NCBI GenBank assembly: GCA_009823505.1
Contig: VZQC01008856.1
Location: 1,348,517-1,412,516, forward strand
Direction: 5' to 3'
From: Rhizomys pruinosus
Taxonomy: Eukaryota > Chordata > Mammalia > Rodentia > Spalacidae
Length of the DNA stretch: 64,000 nucleotides
Shown here piece after piece: positions 54,779 through 64,000 of the stretch. The notes below the pieces were generated by a model. The model saw only the letters and a list, made by a program, of their open reading frames with translations, was not told where the DNA came from and ran no database searches. A program made the translations under genes and the position numbers. The stretch's first letter is position 1. Each line of letters starts with the position of its first letter.

Positions 54779-54820
<42 letters not shown>
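54776..54820. repeat. (ATTT)n microsatellite
   Basis: About 11 uninterrupted TTTA units. The copy at 58,689-58,740 has phase breaks. Confidence 0.96.
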
Positions 54821-54821
<1 letters not shown>

Positions 54822-56314
54822 GGCTTGGTATTCCTCAGTGCTAACTCTGTCTTTTTGTAGCTGATGTTTAAGAAGATACTTCCCAAAGCTTGCAGGCTTG
54901 CCTGTTAACTTAATGCTGTTGGTAGAAACACAGGCAGTTCTTGGTGTCACTCAGGCATGCTGGGTGTGCTGGAAGTTCAGACTGAATTCAGAAATGAACT
55001 CAGGGAAGCTGGACTCCCAGCTCCTTCACTTCAGACCTGACATGGCTAGGGACTTGCCAGTGGGTCACAGAGACCAGCTCTGTTCCATCTGGGACAAGCT
55101 TCACACATCTCCTATTTAAAGTTTCTTTCCTCCGTGCTACTGTTTCCTTGGGGGTAGCTTGTCAGTAACTACTAACTAGCCTTAGGATGTGTCATTAGAA
55201 CAGTTATTTATGTCCTTCTGAACAACAAAAAAAATGCATCTGGGATTGTAATGAATCTAAAGAACTTCTAGATAATTATTTAGTGAACATAAACAGCCTC
55301 AGACTGGGCAGGGAAGTCTTGGGCTGGCTGTGTGAGGTATACTATAGTACCATTAGGTGCTCACATGTAAGATGGGCTTGCTTTTATATCCCGCTAGCTT
55401 TGTGTTTGTTTCCCCTGGCCTGGACTGGCCTGATAGTAGGGCAGGGGCTACATCTACCTGCTTCTTCCCTCATCCCCAGAACCTTCACTCAGCCACTGCC
55501 TCATACCAGGCCTGTCCTAGGCCCTGGTATTGATCATCCTCGTTGTTGCTGTTGTCACCACGGCACAGATGAGTGATCTAAAATCTTTTGCAGTATAGCT
55601 AAGAGATCCTGCAGGGATCAACAGAGGTTTGCCTACCGTCTCCTGTGTCCCTGTAGCCTGTGTGCTTCAGAAAAGCCCTGCCTATGTCAGGAAGGTGCTC
55701 AGAGAAGGGAAGCACTACTTCCATGGGCACAGAGTGAGTGAGTGCTCTGACTCTGTGGCCATGTCAAACTCCCCAGCTCAGTGTTGCAGCCCGTTGGAGT
55801 TACCAGGAACTGAAGGACCCTCCTGTTCACTGGGTAGTACTCAGAAGCCCCAGGGCCCTGAGTCGCATAACAGAATTTTGCAGTCTTACTTAGTGAGTCC
55901 AGAATTTCAAGACCCCTGAGAGAGGCTTCAGTTACAAATAAGATTATGGGACCCACTGAATTATTTTTTTAAGTTTGAATTGTTTGGGTTTTGATAATTA
56001 GTTCAAACCTAGGCCAAATCAGTCAGTAATTTTCTTGTTCTACAGTACCACATGCCATTCAAACAGTCGTGTTAGGAAGATAGTGCCTGCATTGATTAGT
56101 GTTGCATTTGACAACTAAAACTTAGCCTGTTTTATTTTAAAGATTTTTCAGGCATTCTTTATATTATGCCCACATAATACCATCTGCTTCTAACAAATTA
56201 ACTATTTTTGGTAGATCAGTCTTCATTGTACCATTAATTATGCTTAAATTCTTGTTTTGTATCTGACTATATCCACTGAATTAGGAGTCTTCACTAATAC
56301 AGACTAGTATAGAG
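54821..56314 (+). other. Tnrc6c: Tnrc6c intron, repeat-poor part
   Basis: About 1.5 kb without SINEs. The 96-codon frame at 55,629-55,919 has no family signature and no splice sites. A near-identical copy lies at 58,900-59,930. Confidence 0.6.
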
Positions 56315-56465
56315 CAGAGGCCCTAGGTTCTGTTCTCTGCATGCACGCAGAGGTGAATGACCATCCCTAGCTCCAGTTCCAGGGGATCTATTGCCCTCTT
56401 CTGGTATCCACAGGTATTGCATTGACATACAGGTAAACGCATGCATAAAAAAAAATAAATTAGAA
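56315..56465 (+). repeat. B2 SINE, old and truncated
   Basis: The B2 body runs from agaggccctaggttctgttc to gcataaaaaaaaataaatt. The head is mostly missing. Confidence 0.75.
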
Positions 56466-56635
56466 AAAAATCATCAGTATGATATAGTACAGAACACACA
56501 CTTCTCTCTTTACCATAAATTTGAATGTGGGGTTTCTAAGAAGTGTGCTTTGCAAAATCACACCTAAAATAGAATGTGCTGTCCCTTGTTATCTATTCAA
56601 GCTTGTGGTTTCTTTGTGAAGATCTCATTCTTCTC

Positions 56636-56805
56636 TTTTTTTTTTTTTTTTTTTTTTTTTGGTCTTTTTGAGATAGGGTCTCCCTGTAGCCCTAGCTGTC
56701 CTGGAACTTGCTCCATAGACCAGGCTTGCCTTGAACTCACAAAGATCCACCTGCCTCTGCCTCCCAAGTGCTAGGATTAAAGGCATGTGCCACCACGCCT
56801 GGCTC
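56636..56805 (-). repeat. B1 SINE
   Basis: The reverse B1 has a T run of about 23 and ends gtgccaccacgcctggctc. Confidence 0.94.
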
Positions 56806-56883
56806 ACATTTCCCTATTTTCTATAATTCAATTTAACTTCTCCAATTATAACCCACAAATCTTATGAAAGGATATTTCATGGG

Positions 56884-57312
56884 AAAACAAAAGACTGCAA
56901 ATAGCCAAAGCAACCCTGAGCAAAAATTGCAATACAGGGGGGATCACTATACCAGACTTCAAACTATGTTACAGGGCTATAGTCATAAAAACAGCCTGGT
57001 ATTGGCACGAAAACAGACCCATAGACCAGTGGAACAAGACTGAAAATCCAAACTTGAGCTCATAAAATTTCAGCCACCTCATATTTGACAAAGGGCCAAA
57101 AAAGACTCAATGGAGGAAGGACATCTTCAGCAAATGGTGCTGGCAAAACTGGATCACCATTTGTAGAAGAATAAAATTAAACCCCTACCTCTCACCCTGT
57201 ACAAAAATCAACTCCAAATGGATCAAAGACCTCAACGTGAAACCTGAAAACTCTGAAGGTGATAGACGAAAATGTTGGCAGCAACCTACAAGACATAGGC
57301 TTAGGAAAAGAC
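56884..57312 (+). repeat. LINE-1 ORF2 fragment
   Basis: The + strand keeps L1 ORF2 signatures in fragments: [25 protein letters not shown] and [15 protein letters not shown]. It is a short internal piece of the reverse-transcriptase protein's C-terminal half, with frameshifts and stops. It lies next to the assembly join at 57,335. Confidence 0.9.
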
Positions 57313-57334
57313 TTTTTTTTTTTTTTTTTTTTTT

Positions 57335-57335
57335 N
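57335..57335. other. Single N marking an assembly join
   Basis: The N sits in a T run and separates clean sequence from the noisy duplicate that follows. Confidence 0.9.
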
Positions 57336-60300
57336 TTTTAAGTTTTAAACTCATTTGGACATAAAACTCATACAAACCAAACAAAATATAGACCAAGACC
57401 AAATACATATATTTTTCACAAGAAATTTTTAATGGAGACAAAGTCTTGGCTTTAAAATTTCAAGGGGGTAATATTAGCCAGGTTAGGTGGTGCAGCTTCT
57501 TTTCTTCTCTACCAGCACTTGGGGACAGCAGAGGGAAGGCCAGGATCCTTGTGGAGTTCATTCAAGGCTAGCCTGGTCTACACATGTGAGGTTTCCACCT
57601 GCGGCTACAGGGAAACCCCTGTTCTGAAAAAAAAGACAAAAAAAATTCAAGAATTAAATGCCTCCTTATAAACACATCAGTGTGTACAGTTGTACATGAT
57701 TACTCCTAAAGTTTCTGATTTTCTTTTTTCTTTCAGGCTGCTGATCAAAAAACCAAAGGTATGCTGTTGGGGTTTTTTTCCATATTTTTGAAACGGGGGG
57801 CGGGGAGGGGGGAGTCGGGAACGTACCCAACTTTATGATATGGGGCGGGGGTAGAGGAGAGGAGTCGTTATTAAGTAACAAAAGAATGTTGGAGTGCGGG
57901 GAGGGGGGAGTATTAGTGAAGTACCAAAAGTAAGTACCAAAAAAGTACCCCAAGTACCAAAAAAAGTACCAAGTAACAACTTTATGATGACGCGGTGGCT
58001 TTTTAAAAAATTGATGCTTAAAAACAATATCGGCCTGTCTTTGGGTCTACTTTTTCATTACGCATTGTGACAACTTTTGACTGGTTTTATATATGACATT
58101 TATGGCATCGGGTTAATCTAAAGTGCCTGGAAAACTCATTATCTTTAAAAAAAGGGGGGGGGGGGGAACTGGAGAGATGGGGCCTAGCCATAAGCGCACC
58201 AACTGCTCTTGAAGGACCCGGGTTCGGATCCCAGCACCCCCTTGGCTGAGAATCATCTTTAACTTCAGCTCCAGGGGACTCCGATGCCCTCTTCGACCTC
58301 TGCAGCATCACGGCCACGGGTTGCACAAACTATGGCAGGACAGTCCACTCATACACATTTAAATTAAATAAAATTAAAAAAAAAGACCATCTTAGCTTTC
58401 TAAATAATACAACCTTTTTTTTTTGTCTTTTTGAGACCGGGTCTCCCTTATAGCCCCAGTTGGCATGGAGCTCTCTATGTAGCTCAGGGCTGGCCTTGCA
58501 CTCAGAGGGATCAGAAGATCGCCTGCCTCTGCCTCGCTCGGATTAAAGGATTGATATTAAAGGTGCGTGCCACCGTGCCTGGCTTATCTAAAACAATACT
58601 TAAGTCTCTTTTGCTTTAATTCCCACCAAATAAGGGCTGAATTCAGGAATGTGATTTATTTGGAGTAAGAGCACTCAAAGATGGCTGAAATATTTATTTA
58701 TTTATTTATTTTTATTTATTTATTTTATTTATTTATTTAGGCTTTGATATCTCCTCAGTGCTTAACTCTGTCTTTTTGCTAGCTATGTTTTAAGAAGTGC
58801 TTACTTCCAACAGCTTGCAGGCTGCCTTTAAACTTAATGCTGTTGGTAAGAAAACAACACAGGGCATTCTTGGTGTCACTCAGGCAATGCTGGGTTTGTG
58901 TGCTGGAAGTTCAGACTGAATTCAGAAATGAACTCAGGGAAGCTGGACTCCCAGCTCCTTCACTTCAGACCTGACATGGCTAGGGACTTGCCAGTGGGTC
59001 ACAGAGACCAGCTCTGTTCCATCTGGGACAAGCTTCACACATCTCCTATTTAAAGTTTCTTTCCTCCGTGCTACTGTTTCCTTGGGGGTAGCTTGTCAGT
59101 AACTACTAACTAGCCTTAGGATGTGTCATTAGAACAGTTATTTATGTCCTTCGCTGACTGAAAGACAAAAAAAATGCATCTGGGATTGTAATGAATCTAA
59201 AGAACTTCTAGATAATTATTTAGTGAACATAAACAGCCTCAGACTGGGCAGGGAAGTCTTGGGCTGGCTGTGTGAGGTATACTATAGTACCATTAGGTGC
59301 TCACATGTAAGATGGGCTTGCTTTTATATCCCGCTAGCTTTGTGTTTGTTGTTTCCCCTGGCCTGACTGGCCTGACCTGGATAGTAGGGCAGGGATTACA
59401 ATCCACCTGCTTCTTCCCTCCTCCCCAGAACCTCACTCAGCCCACTGCCTCATACCAGGTCCTGTCCTAGGCCCTGGTATTGATCATCCTCGTTGTTGCT
59501 GTTGTCACCACGGCACAGATGAGTGATCTAAAATCTTTTGCAGTATAGCTAAGAGATCCTGCAGGGATCAACAGAGGTTTGCCTACCGTCTCCTGTGTCC
59601 CTGTAGGGGTGTGGGCTGTTGATTCAGAAAAGCCTGCCTTATGTCAGGAAGGTGCTCAGAGAAGGGAAGCACTACTTCCATGGGCACAGAGTGAGTGAGT
59701 GCTCTGACTCTGTGGCCATGTCAAACTCCCCAGCTCAGTGTTGCAGCCCGTTGGAGTTACCAGGAACTGAAGGACCCTCCTGTTCACTGGGTAGTACTCA
59801 GAAGCCCCAGGGCCCTGAGTCGCATAACAGAATTTTGCAGTCTTACTTAGTGAGTCCAGAATTTCAAGACCCCTGAGAGAGGCTTCAGTTACAAATAAGA
59901 TTATGGGACCCACTGAATTATTTTTTTAAGTTTGAATTTTGTTTGCGGTTTTGATATTAGTTCAAAACCTAGGCCAATCAGTCAGTAATTTTCTGTTCTC
60001 AGTTTTACCAATGCCATTCAAACAGTGTGTTAGGAAGATAGTGCCGCATTGATTATGGTTGCATTTGGACCACTAAAACTTTAGCCTGTTTTTAATTTTA
60101 CAGATTTTTCAGGCATTCTTATATTATTGCCCCACATAATACCCATCTGCTTTCTTAACCAAAATTAACTATTTTTGGAGTTAGAAATCCAGTCTTCATT
60201 GTACCATAATTATGCTTCTTAAATTCTTGTTTTGTTATCTCGGACTATAATCCACTGAAGATTAGGGAGTCTTCACTTAATACCAGGACTAGTATAGGAG

Positions 60301-60800
60301 CAGACTATGCCTAGTTCTGCTCTCTGCATGCACGCCGGGAGGTGAATGACCCCCAAAAATCCCTAGCTCCGTTCAGGGGATCTATTGCCTCTTCTTGGTT
60401 ATCCACAGGTTATTGCATTGACATACAGGTAAACGCATGCCATAAAAAAAAAATAATTGAAAAAACATTCATCAGTATGATCTTAGTACAGAACACACAA
60501 TTCTTTCTTACCATAAATTTGACTGTGGTGTTTCTACGAAGGTGTGCTTGCAACATCACACCTAAACTAGGAATGTGCTTGTCCCTTGTTCTCTTATTCA
60601 AGCCTTGTTGGTTTTCTTTGTGAGATCTCATCTTCTCTTTTTTTTTTTTTTTTTTTCTTTTTTTGGTCTTTTTGCGACAGGCGTCTTCCTGTAGCTCCGG
60701 CTGACCTGGAACTCCCTCCTGTAGAAACAGGCTGGCCTTGAAATCACGAGATCCGCCTGCCTCTGCCTTCCCAAGTGCTAGGATTAAAGCGGTGAGTTGC
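57336..60800. other. Noisy duplicate of 53,668-56,800 (probable assembly artefact)
   Basis: The block repeats the upstream 3.1 kb in the same order: B1, Tnrc6c micro-exon, G run and B2, B1 with its private small duplications, (ATTT)n, the repeat-poor intron, old B2 and B1. Many indels are present at 57,336-58,905 and after 59,930, while 58,905-59,930 is nearly identical apart from short mismatched patches. An insertion of about 200 bases (57,790-57,980) is rich in G runs and agtaccaaaa, which looks like consensus failure. No clean second splice product is expected. Confidence 0.8.
57737..57758 (+). pseudogene. Duplicate of the Tnrc6c 22-nt exon
   Basis: The exon and its flanks (tttctttcag and gtatgctgttgg) are identical to 54,003-54,046. 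If both were spliced, 22 extra bases would break the frame. It is most likely an assembly copy of the real exon. Confidence 0.8.
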
Positions 60801-60821
60801 CCCATGCCCGGCATTTATTTA

Positions 60822-61055
60822 TTTCTGTATGTGTATCAAGTACTGTCTGCATGCAAGTTTGTTGGCCACCCGTGTTGTGCAATCGCGCGGAGGGTCAGAA
60901 GAGGGTGTCGGATTCCCCTGGAACTGCGAGTTCTCCTGGAATTGGAGTTTCAGATGGTTTCTCGGCCGCCATGTGGAGTGCTGGGGATCGAAACCAGCTC
61001 CTCTGCCTGATAGAGTCGGAGCTCCTACCCGCTAGGCCATCTCTCCAGCCCCCTC
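60822..61055 (-). repeat. B2 SINE, 17-bp-duplication subfamily, noisy
   Basis: The reverse B2 has many single-base insertions (gtttgttggccacccg, ggaactgcgagttctcctgg). It ends taggccatctctccagcc. Confidence 0.88.
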
Positions 61056-61074
61056 ATTCTTCTCCTTGAGTTTT

Positions 61075-61155
61075 CTGTCATAATATACATATATATCATA
61101 GTATATATGTGGTATTATATGTATATATACGTGGCTATATACTATATACTGTATT
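61075..61155. repeat. TA-rich simple sequence
   Basis: Imperfect TATA and ATAC units lie between two B2 elements. Confidence 0.85.
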
Positions 61156-61324
61156 GCCGCATGTATTTAAAGTGCACCCATGTCATACCCTGCCTGAGGG
61201 AGGAGCGAGGGCATGGATCCCTGGAACTGGAGATTACAAATAATTGTTAGCTTGCCATGTTTGAGTGCTAGAACCTCGAACCCAGGTCCTCAGCACGAAA
61301 ACAGTCAGTTGTCTTTTTTTTTTT

Positions 61325-61588
61325 TTTTTTATTAATTTTTATTTATTTCGGTATGTGTCTGAATGTACTGTCTGCGTGCAAGTTTGTGCAACCCGTCGTC
61401 GTGCCACGACGCGGGAGGTCAGAAAGAGGGTCTCAGCTTCCCCTGGAACTGGAGTTCTCCTGGAATTGGAGTTTCAGAAGGTTCTCGGCCCGACCATGTG
61501 GTGGTGCTGGGGATCGAACCCGGGGTCCTCAGCAAGAGCGGGTACAGGCGATCTTTCTTAACGCTAGGCCACTATCTCCAGCCCCTTG
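61325..61588 (-). repeat. B2 SINE, 17-bp-duplication subfamily, noisy
   Basis: The reverse B2 has inserted bases (acccgtcgtcgtgccacgac, ggcccgaccatgtggtggtg), as in other unpolished parts. Confidence 0.88.
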
Positions 61589-61627
61589 TGGGCTCGTCCG
61601 TTTGGCTATCTCTCCTGGCCCTCTTTT

Positions 61628-61848
61628 TTTTGTTTTTTTTTTTTTTTTAATGTGTATAAATGTACTGTCTGCATGTAGGTTTGTGCACCCGTGTCGTGCA
61701 ATGCTGCGGAGGTCAGAAGAGGAACACAGATTCCCCTGGAACTGGAGTTAAAGACAGTTCTCAGCCACCATGTGGGTGCTGGGGGTCGAACCAGGGTCCT
61801 CTGTAAGAGCAATCAAGGCTCTTAACCACTAGGCCGTCTCTCCAGCCC
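61628..61848 (-). repeat. B2 SINE, single-17-mer subfamily
   Basis: The reverse B2 has clean consensus and ends ctaggccgtctctccagccc. Polished sequence seems to resume here. Confidence 0.92.
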
Positions 61849-62115
61849 ACAGTCACTGTTCTTAACCACTGAGCCATCTCTCTGTCCCCTCATTATTCTT
61901 TTTAAGATCAGGTCAGGTGAGTTGTGGACTGTGCTCTGTCTCTGGAATCCTGGCTCTAGGTAGTACTAGAAGAAGCCTGTTTTTTTTGCAACCATGAGAC
62001 ATACTGTTGCTCCACTCTGGAGTTCTACGTGCAACAGAGGATTAGCTCATGTAGTCAGCTCTGCCTTATTTTTTCCTTTGTGATGAAAAACATTACTTTT
62101 ATTGAAAATAAGTTA

Positions 62116-62270
62116 AGCCAGGCGTGGTGGTGCACGCCTTTAATCCTAGCACTTGGGAGGCAGAGGCAGGCAGATCTTTGTGAGTTCAAGGCCAGCCTGG
62201 TCTACAGAGTGAGTTCCAGGACAGCTGGGGCTACAGGGAGACCCCGTCTGGAAAACAAAAAAAACAACTT
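62116..62270 (+). repeat. B1 SINE
   Basis: The forward B1 runs from gccaggcgtggtggtgcacg to gaaaacaaaaaaaac. The tail reads gtctggaaaac. Confidence 0.94.
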
Positions 62271-62361
62271 TCTGCTAGCCAAGTCATAAACAAAACTGGC
62301 CTTGTAAATTCTGATGAACATTACCTTTGCATTAGTGACTAAAGACAGACAGGAAAGGGAA

Positions 62362-62560
62362 CTGGAGAGATGACTCGGTGGTTAAGAGCACTGGGCTCTT
62401 GCAGAGTCAAGTGGCAGCTAATAGTTGTCCTCAACTCCCATTTCAGATCCAACACCCAGTTACTAGCCTTTGTGGATGTTGCCTGACAGGGATGCACTTA
62501 CATACATGCAGGCAAAGCACTCATATATATAAAATAAAAATAAGTAACTAAAAAATATTT
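62362..62560 (+). repeat. B2 SINE, older subfamily with internal deletion
   Basis: The forward B2 has lost the B-box region (cttgcagagtcaagtggcag). It ends atatataaaataaaaataag. Confidence 0.85.
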
Positions 62561-63230
62561 TTAAAAAGACAGGAAAGGAAGCTAAACACCCTCACCTTCT
62601 GCCCTAGTGAGATCTTAGTGCTGTCATGATGGGTAGGAATGAAGGTAGATAGAATCCTGTTGTGAAACACCATTACCTTGTGTGTTACTGCTGCCCTGTA
62701 CAGTAACTGATGGCTGAATAGCAGTAATCTTTTTGTTTGGGTCTCTGCACTTAATTCAGACACAGTTAATAATAGCTTTACATGTGAAACTTATGAACTT
62801 AATTTTTCAATGTCATGTTCTACGATTTTTATCATGGATTGATTTTTAAGTTAATGAAATAAGTTTCCTTATGAAAAGCTCAAAGTTAGTCATGTCATCT
62901 ATGAAAGTAAGTACCCTGATGACCCACTATGGCTCCAGCTTCCTGGGATTACTGAATTAAGATCTTATAAATTGATGCATTTAACTTGGCATCCTAATGT
63001 TCAGAAGGACTGTAATTTAAGTTTCAGAGCTCTTACAAGTATTCTGTTAACTTTCAGAAAACCTTTCTGTAATTTATTGTCAGAGTGAATATTCAATGCC
63101 ATGTTCTTTCAGCAGCTTTGCAAAGAGGACTTCATTTCAGGTTCAAGTTATAGGCAGTATAGTATACTAATAATGCTTACCCTAAACATATAAACCTTCT
63201 TATGAATGTGATTAAAGAATAAAGATAAGG
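62561..63230. other. Repeat-poor intronic DNA
   Basis: No gene or repeat is recognised. Confidence 0.5.
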
Positions 63231-63360
63231 CCAGGAGTGCTAGCACATGCCTTTAATCCCAACACTTGGCAGATCTCTGTGAGTTCAAGGCCAGCCTGGT
63301 CTACATAGTAAGTTCCAGGACAGCTTGGGCTACAGGGAGACTCTCTCAAAAAGACCAAAG
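63231..63360 (+). repeat. B1 SINE with internal deletion
   Basis: The forward B1 lacks the gaggcagaggcagg segment after aacacttgg. It is followed directly by another B1. Confidence 0.9.
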
Positions 63361-63362
63361 GG

Positions 63363-63530
63363 AGCCGGATATGGTGGCACATGCCTTTAATCCTAGCACT
63401 TGGGAGGCAGAGGCAGGTGGATCTTTATGAGTTCAAGGCCAGCCTGGTCTATAGAGCGAATTCCAGGACAGTTGGGGCTACAGGGAGACCCTGTCTCAAA
63501 ACGACAAAAAAAAAAAAAAAAAAAAAAAAG
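63363..63530 (+). repeat. B1 SINE
   Basis: The forward B1 has a long A tail (about 63,506-63,529). The phrase agaccaaagggg after it repeats agaccaaaggga at 63,351, giving the target duplication. Confidence 0.93.
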
Positions 63531-63624
63531 ACCAAAGGGGGAAAAAATTAATGAGAATCCAGGTTTCTTCCCAAATGTGTAGTCAGATGTAGAAATAACA
63601 GGAATGAGAATTCCAATGGCACTT

Positions 63625-63728
63625 CTGTTGACTAGATGGTTGTTAGTTGCCATGTGGGTTCTGGGAACTAACCTGGTCTCCGCAAGATCAAGTAGTGCTG
63701 TTAACTGGCTGAGCAATTCTCCAGCCCC
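63625..63728 (-). repeat. B2 SINE head fragment
   Basis: The 5' half of a reverse B2 (gttgttagttgccatgtggg to gagcaattctccagcccc). Confidence 0.8.
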
Positions 63729-63749
63729 ATAATAATGTGTGTTTCTTTT

Positions 63750-63989
63750 TTTCTTTTTTTTTTTTAATTTTTATTTATTTTTGTAGTGTAGAATGTACTG
63801 TCTGCATGTAGTTTGTTGCACCCGTGTCGTCAATGCCGCGGATCAGAAGAGGGTGTCGGATTCCCTGGAACTGGAGTTCTCTGAATTGGAGTTTCGACGG
63901 TTCTCAGGCCCCATGTGGGTGCTGGGGATCGAACCCGGGTCCCTGAAGAGCGGTCGCGCTCTTAACGCTAGGCCATCTCTCCAGCCCCA
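63750..63989 (-). repeat. B2 SINE, 17-bp-duplication subfamily, noisy
   Basis: The reverse B2 has many single-base deletions from consensus (gtgtcgtcaatgccgcggatc, ggattccctgg, ctctgaattgg). It is flanked by aatgtgtgttt at about 63,734 and 63,989. Confidence 0.88.
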
Positions 63990-64000
63990 ATGTGTGTTTT

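Larger units (their letters stand above)
61150..61889 (-). repeat. Old B2 SINE interrupted by two younger B2s
   Basis: The body of an old reverse B2 (61,150-61,312) stops at acagtcagttgtc. Its head resumes at acagtcactgttc (61,849) and ends gagccatctctctgtcccc. Two younger B2s lie between. Confidence 0.8.

Noticed and set aside
55629..55919. 96-codon frame, apparently duplicated at 59,619-59,876
   Set aside because: No family signature or splice sites; the second copy is part of the noisy duplicate, so repetition is not evidence of selection.

Overview
The window is nuclear DNA of a muroid rodent. The evidence is its very dense load of B1 and B2 SINEs, with some B3, B4-like and ID-like elements. 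The B1 and B2 consensus differ from those I know for house mouse and rat: the B1 right half reads gctggggctacagggagacc, and many B2 copies carry an internal 17-bp duplication. I cannot name the species. Almost every long open frame here is a translated SINE, a microsatellite or an assembly gap, not a gene.

The only protein-coding gene I can support is Tnrc6c on the + strand, the GW182-family scaffold of microRNA silencing. Two small 5' coding exons are visible, at 51,804-51,903 and 54,013-54,034. They are spliced in frame and encode the Lys/Glu-rich N-terminus. The other exons are not visible, so the rest of the window is its introns or 5' flank. Two processed pseudogenes are present. One is EIF5A on + at about 10,140-11,175, with its 3'UTR split by a B1 and a B2. 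The other is a CTDSP2-like small C-terminal-domain phosphatase on - at about 16,100-17,252.

The most interesting element is a 42-bp minisatellite at 16,832-17,252. Read on the - strand, each unit encodes MVTDLDGALTHSSY or a variant. This is the phosphatase's own catalytic motif (DLDxxLxHSS), amplified in tandem inside the pseudogene. A second, error-riddled copy of pseudogene plus array at about 20,300-23,555 suggests the true array is far longer, with several dozen units.

Three blocks look like unpolished long-read gap fill. Each follows a single N: 4,071-5,843 after N 4,070, 17,254 to about 25,480 after N 17,253, and 57,336 to about 60,800 (possibly to 61,600) after N 57,335. Each contains a noisy duplicate of neighbouring clean sequence. 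The third includes a false second copy of the 22-nt Tnrc6c exon. Within the second block, 17,254 to about 20,300 matches nothing else here, has no SINEs and shows no CpG depletion. It is either low-quality read or foreign sequence.

By region: 1-13,500 is SINE-rich non-coding DNA with one noisy duplication and the EIF5A pseudogene. 13,500-25,500 holds a 25-bp minisatellite, the CTDSP2 pseudogene with its array, and the anomalous block. 25,500-51,700 is intronic or flanking DNA with nested SINE clusters and several repeat-poor stretches. 51,700-57,335 holds the Tnrc6c exons and an L1 fragment. 57,336-64,000 is the noisy duplicate followed by nested B2 elements and more intron.
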